Source: Branchiostoma floridae (Eukaryota > Chordata > Leptocardii > Amphioxiformes > Branchiostomatidae). Taken from it: 64,000 bases of DNA. The stretch lies in contig NC_049993.1 of assembly GCF_000003815.2 (NCBI RefSeq), positions 5,733,686-5,797,685 of the forward strand. The letters are read 5' to 3'. Positions 24,638 through 37,258 of the stretch are shown one piece after another (the first letter of the stretch is position 1; each line of letters begins with the position of its first letter). The translations under genes were made by a program, and so were the position numbers. Under the pieces are notes generated by a model. It saw only the letters and a program-made list of their open reading frames with translations. It was not told where the DNA came from and made no database searches.

Positions 24638-25864
24638 GTTGACGATACAAAATAGGATGTTGTGCCGGACGTCCTCAATACGAGATCGCTATGGACAGTC
24701 TGTGAGCGCAAAATTGAATAAACTCCAGGCCAGGTCGATTTTTTCTGACAACGAGTGATGATCTGGGGACCAAAGCAGGCCGTGTCGTCTCCACGCACGC
24801 AGATGTTTGAATGAAGGACAGAAGGTGTCGCCAGTCCGACCGGTCCTTGCTGTTACTATCTTGCGTAACTTACTACCTTAATAGCTGAAGCCCGTAGCAT
24901 TTATATGCGGTCCAGGTGCCAGCCTGAACCGCAGCTAAACGCAAGTGAAATCATCGACAACAACAACTCAACATCCCACCGTCGCACCTTACTCCTGGCC
25001 ACAACAAAACTCCGGAACTCATTACCACAACACAAAGTGACCATTAGGGACAGACAGACGCTTACGACACTTCTACAACCTACGTCAGCGCCCTTATAAT
25101 AAGGACAGCTGCTAAAGCTGAAGATTGGTGTCAACTGCATGTGGAAAAAACAATAAAAAAGACCAATACTTTTTTTTTTTCTGCTAAGACCAAACTGACT
25201 TAAACGTGTGGATGCCATCCTTTTGAGACCCCAAAACTAATGCAAGAGGGCAGCAAAAAATGCTGCAGCAAAAAATGCTGCTAAAATTCCCAAACCACAG
25301 AACATAGTGTATCAAACAAGCAAATGTTTATTTGTGCATTCAATGTAGCTTGGTGATGATCAAAGAAGGTAGGCTGTCCTGTTCCTCTCCCTTCTTAGCG
25401 TTCAGAAGGACCCCTACGGCACGACACACTTCAAGTCCACAATATACATGTACTCCCCTCACGTTTGTTTCCTTGTTGTGCAAGGTCCAAGTGCGAACTG
25501 GTCTCGACAGGACGTTTTTGAAATTTTCTGGGAGTCTGTCATAAATCGGTGCAAATCTAAAATTCCCCGGACCATCATGGATGGCCTACTAATCCACAAT
25601 TACGCCCAGTCTTCTTGTGTACTTTGTGGCTGACGAAGTACAAACACATTCACTAAGTTTTGCTGTAGACCGTTATAGGTTTTATGATAAGTTCCCTCCT
25701 GCTGGCCTTTGGGGAGGGGTTTGTGAGTATACAATGCCGTCAATTCCGAGGGTCTCCTTGATTTATTAGAACAGCCCCAAAATCAAGAAAGCTTGCGGAT
25801 GTACTACATGAAATCAAATCAGTGTGACCTAATCTGAACGGCCCAAAATCAGCTAGCTCGAGCA

Positions 25865-25964
25865 NNNNNNNNNNNNNNNNNNNNNNNNNNNNNNNNNNNN
25901 NNNNNNNNNNNNNNNNNNNNNNNNNNNNNNNNNNNNNNNNNNNNNNNNNNNNNNNNNNNNNNNN
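25865..25964. other. Assembly gap (100 N)
   Basis: Run of exactly 100 N. Confidence 1.
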
Positions 25965-26269
25965 TTACAGTGTTCCAGCCTTGATTACAGCAAGATTAAA
26001 GGTATGAGGTGACGTGTCAAAGATGACGGCAATGAAAGTATGGCAGTATATATTAGGCATGAAAACCAACCCTCCTCCTAACGCAGAGCTCTAGGTCAGC
26101 TCGGCCGAGCTAAATTCTTGATTTGTAAAGGGGGCTTAACCGCTTCACTCAGTTTGTCGATATATGGTCACATGTGCTTTCCTCACAAATGGGTCAACGT
26201 TCTAACGGGCAGGCGTGCCCTGGTTCCCTCGACAAGGTCGTAGTAGAGTTGTCTGTAAGAACGCGCGTC

Positions 26270-26480
26270 GGGCGTGGCGTAACTGGTAGAGCGTTCGGCT
26301 CGGAATCTATGGGTCCTGAGTTCGATTCCCACCGTGCCCCCCGACGTTGTGCCCTTGGGAAGGCACTTTACACGACTTTCCTTCTGTCTGTACCGTGTAT
26401 GTGGCATTGTTGATATAAGTTATAAAACTTGAGTGCAGTGTCACATCGTCCTCGTCTGTCCAAAAGCGAATAGAAAAAAA
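26270..26480 (+). mobile_element. tRNA-derived SINE
   Basis: The head looks like a tRNA: TGGCGTAACTGGTAGAGCG as A box and GAGTTCGATTCCCA as B box. The putative acceptor ends do not pair well, so a working tRNA is unlikely. The body CCTTGGGAAGGCACTTTACA follows, then an A-rich end. Confidence 0.7.
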
Positions 26481-27991
26481 ATTAAGAGAATGCAATTAAG
26501 TACGATAAGAGATTATGGCGTGGGTATGTATTTGCAACATCGATCCTAGCAAGATAGACATTGCCGTTTTTGTGCTTACCTTTCTTTTCTGTAGGCTTAC
26601 AGGTGATGTTCCAAACGGGAGCCATAAAAACTCGAAAAATGTACGTCATAAAGTGAGTAGATCGGGCATGTAAGGATATATCACCTAAGGCAATGCGTGT
26701 ACATGTGTATTATTTTTATAGTTCGGTAAGCGTCTTGTATGATACGATTGTTATTTCTTCCACATGACATACATTTACAAGAAACTAAGTACAGCGAAAA
26801 TAGGTTTTGAAGGTCTTTGTAAAAACCTAATTAAGTAGTGATTAAGACATGGTTAAAAGCCAGCCAACCGCCAAATGCTTAAATGCTTGGGTAAGTTGGG
26901 TTGTTCTTATGTACTAGTATCTCTAGCTCTAGATCTGCGTATACGTATCTCTGTCCTTCATACTTTGTCGCGGATGTTGACTATCTTGTACTGTACTATA
27001 ATATGGAAAAGTCCTTTTACCAATAAATCCTACCTATTCTGCTAACTGGTTGGTATGGTCTGCCCAGTCTGGAAACTGACATCTGGGGTCAGGGAGTCTG
27101 ACCCCTGGCCTCGGGAGCCGTCAACTGTCAGGTACCGCTGCTTTGGTGGAATCTACCAAACCAGGTTGGGGGGTTGTAATGCTTCAGAAGTTTTTGACAA
27201 GAATGCCCCGGCTATCCCTAAACTAGCTGCTAGGGGGCCCAAACTTATGTCACCAACTCCTGAGCACAAGAGCTATCTAACACCAAAAATTCGTGACCAT
27301 ATCATGTTTAGAATATGAGAAAACACACCCGGAAGTTGCGCTGCAGTACCAAGGGAAGCCGCTAGTGGGCCCATCATCGAACTTGACCTCCGTTTTCCAG
27401 ACCCCTACCCACCCGCCAAATATCATCAGCGTCCGTCGAAGTCTTCTCGAGTTATGCTGTTAACGGACAAAATTTTGCAAGTAAACCGGCGCCTGCACTT
27501 CCAAGAAAGCCGCTAGGGGGCCCAAACTCGCAGCAATCACTCTCTGCTTTAAGGGGTCCCTACCGCTCAAAAATCACGACCGCAGCATGTCCAGAACGCG
27601 AGATATAAAGCATGGAGGGTCCGTTGCAGTACCTTAGCAAGCCGCTAGGGGGCCCATTATCGAACTCCCTCTTCGTTCCCCAGACCCCTACCCACCCACC
27701 AAATATCAGCCGCATCCGTCGCAGTCTTCTCGAGTTATGCTGTTCACAAACAGGGGGAAAACACACAACCGGACCGAAAATATTACCTTAGCCATTCTGG
27801 CAAAGGTAATAACACTGTCCATAGAGATAAAAAAATACCCATTCCCAAGTATGAGCCTTCGCCCATGTTCTTGACACCCGACCGAAGTAACTTCCAAAAG
27901 TCCCCCTCTATGGAAGCAAATGGAACAATCTGTAAACCTTACCCGCCTTGTTAACAAAGGGTTAACAAAGATCAAGGGCAAACTCTTCAAC

Positions 27992-30885
27992 ATGAAGGCG
28001 CTGCAAGGCGTTTCTCTCGCCCTCAGGTTTGTGGGTTTTGTCGTGTTCTTTGTTACAACGCGGGCTGTCCGAGCGGTCCTTGGTGTTCTGTCTCCCTCCC
28101 TGCAGAGAAAGTTGGAACTCCATGTCGCCAAACGATCTCAGATGTGTGACTCTTCCCTGGCGATGGAGGACTACATCGATCTGGTAGGTAACATTGATGT
28201 GTGTGTGTGTGTGTGGGGGGGGGGGGGTGCCCTGTGTGTCTACTTGTCGGAACGGTGTTTTGAGAGCAACGGTATACGGAGATAGATCAGTATAAACCCG
28301 ACAGTTAGAACTGCAGTACTACGACACAAAAAGTTAGGTAGAGCGACATTCTGTGAACGGTAACGTTGGACTTTGGACCGCCCTTGGGTTGCGGTCCACC
28401 TTTTGTTCCAAGGTCATGCCCCCAGGAGTCAAGGGACCACAAAGAATGATAAACATGTTTGGGTGCCAAATAGATACGGCTATCGGCCTTTACAAAATGT
28501 ACGAAAAAAAACAACAACAAAAATAGTACTTTTAGCTTCAATGTGTATTTGCCAACGTCTTGCAGGTAATGATAAGGTAGACAGCCATGCGGCCGCCATA
28601 TTCAGTAGCTAGCGCTGCCCAAGAAATGCCCCCGCATTCATATCTACCATTAGAAATAGAAAAATTCTTTAAAAAAAATCACATTCCTTTCGTCCTGTGG
28701 ATCGCAAAAAAAGTACCAAAAAGGAGTTGGCGATTTTCTGAATCGGCCTGAGGACTTGGTGAATGATTATGTTGTTCCATGGCCAGCTCTTCACGTCCAC
28801 CGCGTTCTGGACCTGGTGGGAAGAAGGCCATGTGAAAGATCTCCTGTGTGAGACCAGGGTGGGAGGGAAGGCTCCTGACGCTCCGCTCCTGCACATGGAC
28901 GGACTCACACAGGCACGGCTGATGGAATTCGCCATGAAAGGTGTGTATCTGTTTATTTGTTTATCATAATGACCACACAAGTGCATTTATTAACTTGTAG
29001 TTGTTTGATTGGATGATAAGATTTTTAACCAACAGTAATGACGTAACCATGGCTGATAGACTTAATCAAGAAAGGCGTACAACAGGACAAAAGTGGTGAG
29101 CTAAAAGTTTCTGTTACAGTTAGTTGGCATGTTGAACTATTGAGCTGGTTATTCCTGGACCAGTAGTCTTGGTCTACTGTCTAGTGAAAGTGGGTTGCTT
29201 AGTGTTCGGTTACTTTTGAATACTGTATACATTGATAACACGGTGTTGATAAAGGTTTTCTAATGGACTTGTTCAAAGCAAGGCCATTTGACCTCCTTTA
29301 GGCAATGAACTAAGTTAATGGGTGAGGAAAATAGCGGTATAAACATTGGCTTTGTAGACTGGAAGACATGTTGTGTACAGGAGGAAAACAGTAGCCATTG
29401 AGAGTTCCTGGAAAAGAAACTGTTGCTGTTGAAGAACTTCGAGGCTTATTATTGAACAGTACAACGATGTGTTCTTAAACGAAATTTATCACTACTTAGA
29501 ACGTGAACGTATGGTTGTACATTTTTTAATCGTGGCGTTTCTACAATTGTCCCAGGGCGCCCCCTTGTGGTGAACTTCGGCAGCTGCACCTGACCACCGT
29601 TCATGGCGCATTTGGCCAAGTTTAACGACATGGTGGCCGAATTCGCCGACAGGGCCGACTTCCTGACGGTCTACATCGCCGAGGCGCATGCGTCAGACGG
29701 TTGGTCCTTCAGAAACAACATCAAGATCAGGTCGGTTTATTCAACTGTTTCACATACGACTGTAGCTCGATGTATACTAGAGGTACACCCCATACAATAA
29801 TACTACAGTTAGGACCGTTTTTCTATTTGACGAACCATTCTGCCAGGCTTCTTTTTTAACTCGTTAGTACCTTTTCATTGAAATGGAAAAAATAGCAGTC
29901 AACGTCACTGCCCCCTCCCCCAATATCTGCTCGGACATTACTAACACAACAGAAAGTGATGCAGATGATTTGTTACTGTCGTCAACATAGCTACAGTGTA
30001 TTTAGCTTGACTAAAATCGCGCTCCTCGCGGCCGGCCCTATAGTGTTGCTATTGGTCATTAACCCCAGCCAGCGAGAGATTGTGTAAACACAGGCTACAT
30101 CGTATTTTGCTTTCCCTGAAGCAAGCCACTGCCATTACACTAGCCTACAGTGTCATCCGAAGAAGAAAAATCAAAAGCAAAATTGGTCCCCACGACCTCA
30201 TCAAAATGTAAAGGATGATCCAGATTAGTTTACCTTATAGATACCATGCAGACAAAGGCGATTGAAGCGGGGCCAACATTTGCTAGCAAACTCTCTTTTC
30301 TGTCTTAATCCCAATTGAAGTTAGTACCAAATGTTTAAAATGGCTATATAACGATCACATTCAAGCGTTACTTTTACTGTTTTCAGGAAGCATAAAAAAT
30401 TGGAGGAACGTCTGGCAGCAGCGAAAATATTGGTATGTATGTTTGTATGCATGTGTGTCTGAATCGAGGAAGGGAGGGATTTAATTAATGTAGGGAGATA
30501 GACAGGCAATGTTGATGGCAATGTTGTTGTTGTTGACGTCATTATCACTGTTGTTGAAATGATCGTCACCATCTAATGTTTCGTTTTCTTTCTCTTAAAG
30601 TCCTGCCATCTGTGCTATTGTTTTTATTCATTATGCTGCTAGCATTATAATTGTTGCCTTTAGTCGTTATTGTTGTTTACTCCTCGCCAGGCCGACTCCA
30701 ACCTATCCGGTCCGCTGTTGGTGGACACTATGGATGACGTAGCCAACCGGAAGTACGGGGCGTGGCCTGAGCGGCTCTACATCCTGTTGGACGGGAGGGT
30801 CATGTACAAGGGCATGCCGGGACCGCACGGGTATCACGTGCACCAAGTCAGGGACTGGCTGGAGAAATATCTAAGGAACAATTAA
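27992..30885 (+). CDS. DIO: Iodothyronine deiodinase a (selenoprotein), 5 exons
   Basis: A membrane-anchored thioredoxin-fold enzyme that reductively removes iodine from iodothyronines. Exons are 27992-28183, 28787-28940, 29556-29730, 30387-30432 and 30691-30885; phases agree and the product is 253 aa, a normal length for the family. Exon 1 encodes the N-terminal membrane anchor (FVGFVVFFV). Exon 3 holds the active site FGSCT-U-PPF, where U is the TGA at 29591-29593, followed by EAHASDGW with the conserved His. Exon 5 ends in VHQVRDWLEKYL. I chose the ATG at 27992 because all three paralogues align from it; an in-frame ATG at 27920 would add 24 residues. A SECIS candidate lies about 570 bp after the stop. 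Prediction that treats TGA as stop would cut the protein in half. Confidence 0.95.
29591..29593 (+). other. DIO: Selenocysteine UGA codon, deiodinase a
   Basis: This in-frame TGA sits in FGSCT-U-PPF, exactly where the deiodinase family has catalytic selenocysteine. The frame stays open and homologous on both sides. Confidence 0.95.
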
Positions 30886-32368
30886 ATAACTTATCAAGTT
30901 AATTAAGCAGTATTGTCTTAGACTTAACCCTTATATTCACAACATATCGATATTCAGTGACGAATTCATGTTCCTAATGTTAAGTTTTATTGTGCACTGT
31001 GTGTTTGTTTGTTGGTTTGTTTACCTTACCTTAACTTAGTTAGTATTCTTCCTGAAGTCCTATACTATATACAAACATCAATACCTTACAGATTTTACTC
31101 ATAGCTCTACCTTACCGGCCTCAAATGAAATAACAGATAATTGAGATACATAATCATTTATTGTTAAGCAATCCTGACATTGAGAACAACAAGGATAAGA
31201 TGTCACAGGGGCCTGAATTCTTATGTTTTTATGTGTTTTTTTCATCATCCAAATGAAATCCACTGCGGTTATATAATTGAGTTCAATTCACCTTTAAATA
31301 TGTCTTAATTAAGGTTGTAATTACATTGTACATATCTGACAAAAGGTGTCCGTATATGTTTCTTTGTCTATATGCCCTTACGACGCTCTTATTACGACTC
31401 TACCGCGATATTACTTATGCAGTGACGTACAGCAATGTCAAGGACTTGTGGAGCGTATGAAGGATAAGGCCGTCCCTCTTCTGAGAGGTCTTGTCCGGAG
31501 ATAAGTCCCAAGTCCCTGCAATACTGTATAAGATGTGTAGGGGTCGCTGTCTTGTGTACTATACGTCAGCCATTTTGAGACGCAAGATCGGACATGTAAC
31601 AAATTATAGTTTTTACAGTAAGCTAATGATATGATGTTACTGCAGTGTTATCTGTATCTGTATCAATATAGCCGGTATAACCGCCCTTCGGCGTAACACA
31701 CCAGCTTCAACAGTAACAACCAGTGTTACCAGCTAAATGAAGGCTGTGCTCGCGGCGGAAAAAATATATATGTTATGCTACTACATTATGTGCTTAGCAT
31801 TGAAACCTCTTGGTTATATTCAATGAGGTTATTTAATGAGGATTTTATGTTACCTCCTTGCTATATTGTAGCATATGGCATACTGTTCAGTCACCATGGA
31901 TACCATAGATAGCCCCTTTGGAATAGCCCTTGGCTAGACGGGGTAGCCCTGCTTGCGTGTATTTATAAAGCTAATAAATGGAATCAAATCTCAAAACACC
32001 TGCTCGAAGACTCACCTTACGTACTACTCTTCGTGACTTCCTGGCCGCCGACATGAGTATATATGATTATGTGATTATGTTAACAACGAGAGAAAGAGAT
32101 ATTTACACAAAGTCATCAATCCTCAGAGATAGTACGAATGATCTGATCACCTACCAACATATCGGGAAGTAGTCTATGAATGGCTCTTTGAGCCTCGAAT
32201 CCCATTGACAAAGGCCACAGGGAATTCAGTGGTACAAAAAAGAAATGTTGATTCCTTTTGCTTTGTCCCCCACTCAGGCAATTTGGAATAGTCTGCCCTG
32301 TCCATCCGCCCGTACATAATTATCTTCCATACAGGTTATATGCACACATGAAAACATTCTTCCCCAAA
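30886..32368. other. 3' flank of deiodinase a and 5' flank of b
   Basis: It includes the SECIS candidate and AATAAA at 31973. The stretch up to about 31800 is repeated inverted beside deiodinase c (about 39350-39640 and 40240-40390). No other gene seen. Confidence 0.7.
31440..31510 (+). promoter_or_regulatory. SECIS element candidate, deiodinase a 3' UTR
   Basis: ATGA at 31457-31460 opposes GGAG at 31497-31500, forming the sheared G.A quartet. Between them GGATAAGGCC (31462-31471) pairs fully with GGTCTTGTCC (31487-31496), counting G-U pairs. The apical loop (31472-31486) begins GTCCC and has no AA. A basal helix GGACTT (31442-31447) pairs with AAGTCC (31503-31508). The element recurs in the 3' flanks of both paralogues with compensatory changes. 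A polyadenylation signal AATAAA follows at 31973. Confidence 0.8.
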
Positions 32369-34304
32369 ATGAAGGCGATGCAACGCGTTGCTCTCGCCTT
32401 CCATTTTGTGGGGTTTGTCATTTTCTTCGCGCTAATGCGGATTGTCACTACGGTTGTCGGTTTTCTGTTTCCCCCACTGAAGAGAAAAATGGACAACCAT
32501 ATGGCGAAGCAGGCTCAGATGGAAGAGAGTTCCCTAGCGATGGAGGACTACATCGATCTGGTAGGTAATATCCACTTATCCGGGTCAGGTCCAGCTATAT
32601 AATGGGATGTATATTTGCACACTCTTCATAATGGCTCCAATGGTGTTTTATTGACCAATTGGTCAATCGGCGACGTGCTTTACCTGGTACCTTTAAGCAA
32701 GATTTGATAGCAATCTGTTTAGTCAAGGGTCAAGCTTGAAGATGGTTATGCGAATGATGAAAATGCCACAATAACAGCTGGCTGAGCCGAGCATACTGAG
32801 ATTTGATACGCACTAAACCTCATCGCTTAACCACAGGGCATAACAAAACATCTCGCTTGTACACGATTCATGCATTCAAAAATCATATCTGTAACTTTTG
32901 AGGAAACGCCGTAGAGTCAGTTTTATTCCAGTGTATGTCTACCTCTGGTCATCTGGGAAAACACCCGTTCGTCCTGGTGTCTTGTTTTTTTTCCGAAGTA
33001 AGACAAGTAGGTTAGTTAGAGGACGCGTCACATGCAAAACTGACATCTTAACATTAGAAGAGCACACAGAGAATTCAGTTCCAATAGCCAGTGCACCAAT
33101 GGTATATGTGTGCACCAAAGTATAGAATAGGATTGAAAAATCTGTGTACAGCTGCCACAATCTTAGTGCTGATGTAACCTAGGAGGCAGACGATAAACAA
33201 AACGCTATGCATATTATACACGATGGATTTTGTGAAAGACTGAAAATCTGAAAAAGGACAGTCCAGTTTTTATTCCGAGGCCGCAAAATGTTGCTTAAGT
33301 GGATGACATCCGCGGATGCATGGGTGTGTGTGGTTTCCTAAAAAAATCTCGATATATGAACAAAGGAGAGGTAACGCAATGAACCATCAGATTATGTTAA
33401 GCAGCACTCTCTGTTGTTTTTTTGTACCATGTATGTGTAAAATATGCGTATAGACTTATTAGGACTTTAAATGATGTCAACTGTACCTCTGAGTCTGATA
33501 CATATTTTGCCTGGCTCTTACCATTTCCATCATCATCATCATCATCATCTTTCTTCCTCTTGAGTGGCGGGGCAAACGAAGTTAGTCCTCCAGAACTGCT
33601 TGTCTTTCATCGCAGAGAGAAGACCTTTCCCATCCAGTCCTGTTTCATCCTCAATGAGCTTCTTAAGAGTTGAGCTTGGACGGCCGACTCTTCTCTTAGT
33701 GTCGGGGGACCACAACAAGAGTCTACCAGCTGGTTCGTTGGCTCGAGCCACGTGACCCGCAAGGCACAGCCGACACTGTTTCACTTTTGTAGAGACTTTT
33801 GGTAGTGGTCCGTACAACTGTTTGTTTGTAGTATGTTTCCACCATGGACAGTTGTAGACTAGACGAAGCATCTTCCCTGATGACCTCAATGAAAAGCGAA
33901 CTGCGGGTCGATTTGAGCTTTATTGAATAAACAAGCAAATAAACAAACTGTATGTTGAGTAAGGCCAAAAGGTACTGTAAATGGTGATGTTGTTCCAGAT
34001 CTTCACGTCCTCCTCGTTCTGGACCATGTGGGAAGGCCGTGTGAACGATCTCCAGTGTGAGACCAGGGTGGGAGGGAAGGCTCCTGACGCTCCACTCTTG
34101 CACATGGACGGACTCACACAGGCACGGCTGATGGACTTCGCCATGAAAGGTGAGCTGGTGACCTAGTCAGTGTTTTGTAACTCCGGGAAAGAGGGTCGTA
34201 TGTAGAGGGTCGTATGTAGCTTGGCATGCCACCTGCTCGTAGCTGTGAGCTTTTTCTTTCGTTTGCATGATAAATGAGGAAAGTGTGTGTGTGTGTGTGC
34301 TTGT

Positions 34305-34384
<80 letters not shown>

Positions 34385-35997
34385 ATGAACAATATAACTC
34401 TCGAAGGCCTGGATGGATTGTCTTGATATTGGTATGTGGGTAGTTCTGAAAATGATCAGATTTGGGCCCCCTAGCGGCTTACGGTACTGCAGCTGAACTT
34501 CCGGGTTTGATACCTCGAGTTCTGGACATACTACGACCGTTGTTTTTGAGTGGTAGATAGCCCTTGGGACGGAGAGCACGTGGAGTTTATTATTGCATTG
34601 GGCTTTATTATTGCATATTTTATATATCTCGTCGTGTTTCTCCAATTGTCCCAGGGCGCCCCCTTGTGGTGAACTTCGGCAGCTGCACCTGACCCCCGTT
34701 CATGGCGCATTTGGCCAAGTTTAACGACATGGTGGCCGAATTCGCCGACAGGGCCGACTTCCTGACGGTCTACATCGCCGAGGCGCATGCGTCAGACGGT
34801 TGGTCCTTTAGAAACAACATCAAGATCAGGTGATTATAGCTTACCGTTACAAAGATGCCCGACGTGATGTAGCCATGGAACTGAAACACAGGCCATATCC
34901 CAACACCATTCGTCGTTAATCAGCTTAATTTAGATGCTTCACTTGTTGATGAAATGCAAATTGTAACAAGAGTTCTGTATTCTATGTTAGATATCTACAA
35001 TCAGCCTATGCTGCCTTTATAGCTTCTGTAATACAAATGCATTTTACCGACAGGATAAAGAAAAGTTTTATATCACTTTAAAGAACGCTCTACTTAATAG
35101 GTTGACTCTAAGCTCGGACTGATCCTTGGGAATCTTACTCAAATCGGTTTAAGAAAAATCGAGATGAAGGGATTACAGATGGCTCAAACGAATGACAGGT
35201 ATTCATAACAAACAAAACGGATGGTGTGATATTAAATCCACATCTGAGAAGGTGAATTTCCGGCTTTCAGGTCTAGCTAATCAACTGTGAGGTGGATCAT
35301 ATGTGCTGACAATCACCATACTTCCTAAGGATAGATAGGGTTACCTTAATCGTATTTGGTTACTGATTTTATAGACATAAAAACTAAGGTTATGATTAAA
35401 AAATTATATACTATATGTTTGCCTAGATTTTTTGCTGTGGTTGCATTTCTTATATCTCTTGGTGATTTCAGAAAGCATCGAACACTTGAAGAGCGCCTGA
35501 CTGCAGCGAAGATGTTGGTAAGTTTTAAGTTTTAGAGGAAAGGAGGCAGACATTCAGTTTGATTCCTAGCGTCTTCCCTTGGTACTGTAGTGGAACTTTT
35601 GATATTTTCATATCTCGTGTTCTGAACAAGGTATGATCATGATTTTGGGGTGTTAGATACATGTAGCTCTTGCTTGTTATATATTGGATAAAACTGCCGC
35701 CTATACGCAAGTTAGGTTGTGTTAAAACCAAAAGATCATTGATACATCACAATATCATTGTTATCAATGTTATTGTTGTTGTTATTGTTGTTTACTCCTC
35801 GCCAGGCCGACTCCAACCTATCTGGTCCGCTATTGGTGGACACCATGGATGACGTAGCCAACCGGAAGTACGGTGCGTGGCCTGAGCGGCTCTACATCCT
35901 ATTGGACGGGAGGGTCATGTACAAGGGCATGCCGGGACCGCACGGGTATCACGTGCACCAAGTCAGGGACTGGCTGGAGAAATATCTACAGGGTTAA
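32369..35997 (+). CDS. DIO: Iodothyronine deiodinase b (selenoprotein), 5 exons
   Basis: The most divergent paralogue of the cluster. Exons are 32369-32560, 33999-34149, 34655-34829, 35472-35517 and 35806-35997, giving 251 aa with the same intron phases as copies a and c. Exon 1 has a diverged membrane anchor (FVGFVIFFALMRIV). Exon 2 has FTSSSFWTMWEG. Exon 3 is nearly identical to that of a, with Sec TGA at 34690-34692 in FGSCT-U-PPF and the EAHASDGW motif. The C terminus is YLQG rather than YLRNN. An upstream in-frame ATG at 32348 could add seven residues (MKTFFPK). Intron 1 contains a LINE fragment and intron 2 a long (GT)n tract. Two SECIS-like hairpins lie downstream, with AATAAA after both at 37020. 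Confidence 0.95.
33527..33889 (-). pseudogene. LINE ORF2 C-terminal fragment in intron 1 of deiodinase b
   Basis: The minus-strand frame 33889-33545 encodes LAGHVARANEPAGRLLLW, KRRVGRPSSTLKKLIEDETG and a tail ending FVCPATQEEE, typical of the C-terminal end of non-LTR retrotransposon polymerases. A (GAT)n tract follows on the minus strand, a usual 3' tail. Confidence 0.75.
34280..34382. repeat. (GT)n microsatellite in intron 2 of deiodinase b
   Basis: About 100 bp of GT with a few interruptions. Confidence 0.95.
34690..34692 (+). other. DIO: Selenocysteine UGA codon, deiodinase b
   Basis: An in-frame TGA in the active-site motif FGSCT-U-PPF, aligned with the same codon in copies a and c. 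Confidence 0.95.
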
Positions 35998-36416
35998 CTC
36001 AAATCATACTCTAAGGTTCATACTTGTGGTTCACAACAAACAATAATTCAGATTTAATCATAGTGATATCTTACATTGAAAAACATATCTGTAAACATGC
36101 ACCAAGTCCGGGATTACTTACAGGACTAATTTATCACTTACACTTAATGTATGTCTTTCTATGCCAACAGATACTCAGGGATAATGTGTTTAACTATTTC
36201 ATGTGCCATCGGTCCGACTGTGTAATCAGCTAGTAAACAAAAAATAGATCAATTCATTAGATAAGGACTAACCAGGAAATTTGCCATCCGTAGGTTTTCT
36301 GTATGTTACGCTCAATGTAATGTCACATAGCCTATCAGTTTTCAGTATTTCTCTTAGTCTTGCCCATCATGTCTGCCCGTTACAACATTAGATCACCGAT
36401 GTCATACGATACTGTG

Positions 36417-36496
36417 GAGAACTTGTGAAGCCCATGAAAGAGAAGACCGTACCTCATCTGAGAGGTTTTCTCCGGAAATAGAATGTTCACAAAGTT
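36417..36496 (+). promoter_or_regulatory. SECIS element candidate 1, deiodinase b 3' UTR
   Basis: ATGA at 36434-36437 opposes GGAA at 36474-36477. Nine of ten positions pair between AGAGAAGACC and GGTTTTCTCC, with base changes on both sides relative to copy a. The apical loop begins GTACC. A long basal helix forms between the stretch before the quartet (GAACTTGTGAA) and TTCACAAAG after it. Confidence 0.78.
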
Positions 36497-36844
36497 TTCA
36501 CGGTGTTCTATACATGGGTGGGACTGTAGCTGTGTGTATAGTCAACTATCGCTGGGCATATGTAGCCCCCTCTAGGCCTTCCTATGGGGGTACAAATCGC
36601 AGAAGTTGGCAAAACATTCAGAAATTGGCCAGGGGAGTCAATTAATTAGAAAATAGCATTTCCCTGCGTGAAAATAAAAACCCCGGTAGCAAAACTCCCT
36701 TGGCAAATTAGCGTAGTCAGTCTGGTGGAGACTAGGACCGTCACATATTCTGTCTACATGTCTTGTTTGATTTTCCCTTGTTAGCTGTTTTATGTATAGC
36801 TGTAAACTCATCAATAGAAAGATACCATATACATACAGCACTAT

Positions 36845-36920
36845 GGAGAACTCTGTGGAGCGTATGAAGGATGGGACCGTCCCTCGTCTGAGAGGTCTTG
36901 TCCGGAAGAATAAAAGTCCA
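36845..36920 (+). promoter_or_regulatory. SECIS element candidate 2, deiodinase b downstream
   Basis: A second copy about 430 bp after the first. ATGA at 36864-36867 opposes GGAA at 36904-36907. GGATGGGACC pairs with GGTCTTGTCC at all ten positions, several as G-U. The basal helix is weak compared with candidate 1. Its flanks (AAGTCC, then CTTGCAGTGCTATA) resemble those of copy a. It lies before the AATAAA at 37020 but just before another AATAAA at 36909, so it may be in the same mRNA. Confidence 0.65.
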
Positions 36921-37139
36921 AAGTCCTTGCAGTGCTATATGTCATAGGTAGGGGGCGTTTTACTGTGAAGGGAATGTATGTCATATTCCCAGTGCTCAGT
37001 ACTGTTTGTCTGAATGTGAAATAAACGACGGTATGTCACAAAATAAAGCAATTGTGTGGTTTGCCTGTGTCGGTCATTTAGAAGACAATGTGCACTTAAA
37101 ACGGTAACTTCAGTAAACTCCAGAAGGGCACAACGGATT

Positions 37140-37186
37140 TTTACCTTTGCCAGAATGGCTAAGGTTATGTTTTGGGCGTGTTTGTA

Positions 37187-37258
<72 letters not shown>

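Larger units (their letters stand above)
24638..27919. other. Spacer between zinc-finger gene 1 and deiodinase a
   Basis: No gene seen. It holds a decayed TIR element (about 25195-25837), a gap, a SINE, and an interspersed GCCGCTAGGGGGCCCA-bearing repeat at about 27150-27790 that recurs around the other deiodinases. Confidence 0.65.

Noticed and set aside
26270-26342. A functional tRNA gene
   Set aside because: A and B boxes are present, but the acceptor arms do not pair and a SINE body follows directly.
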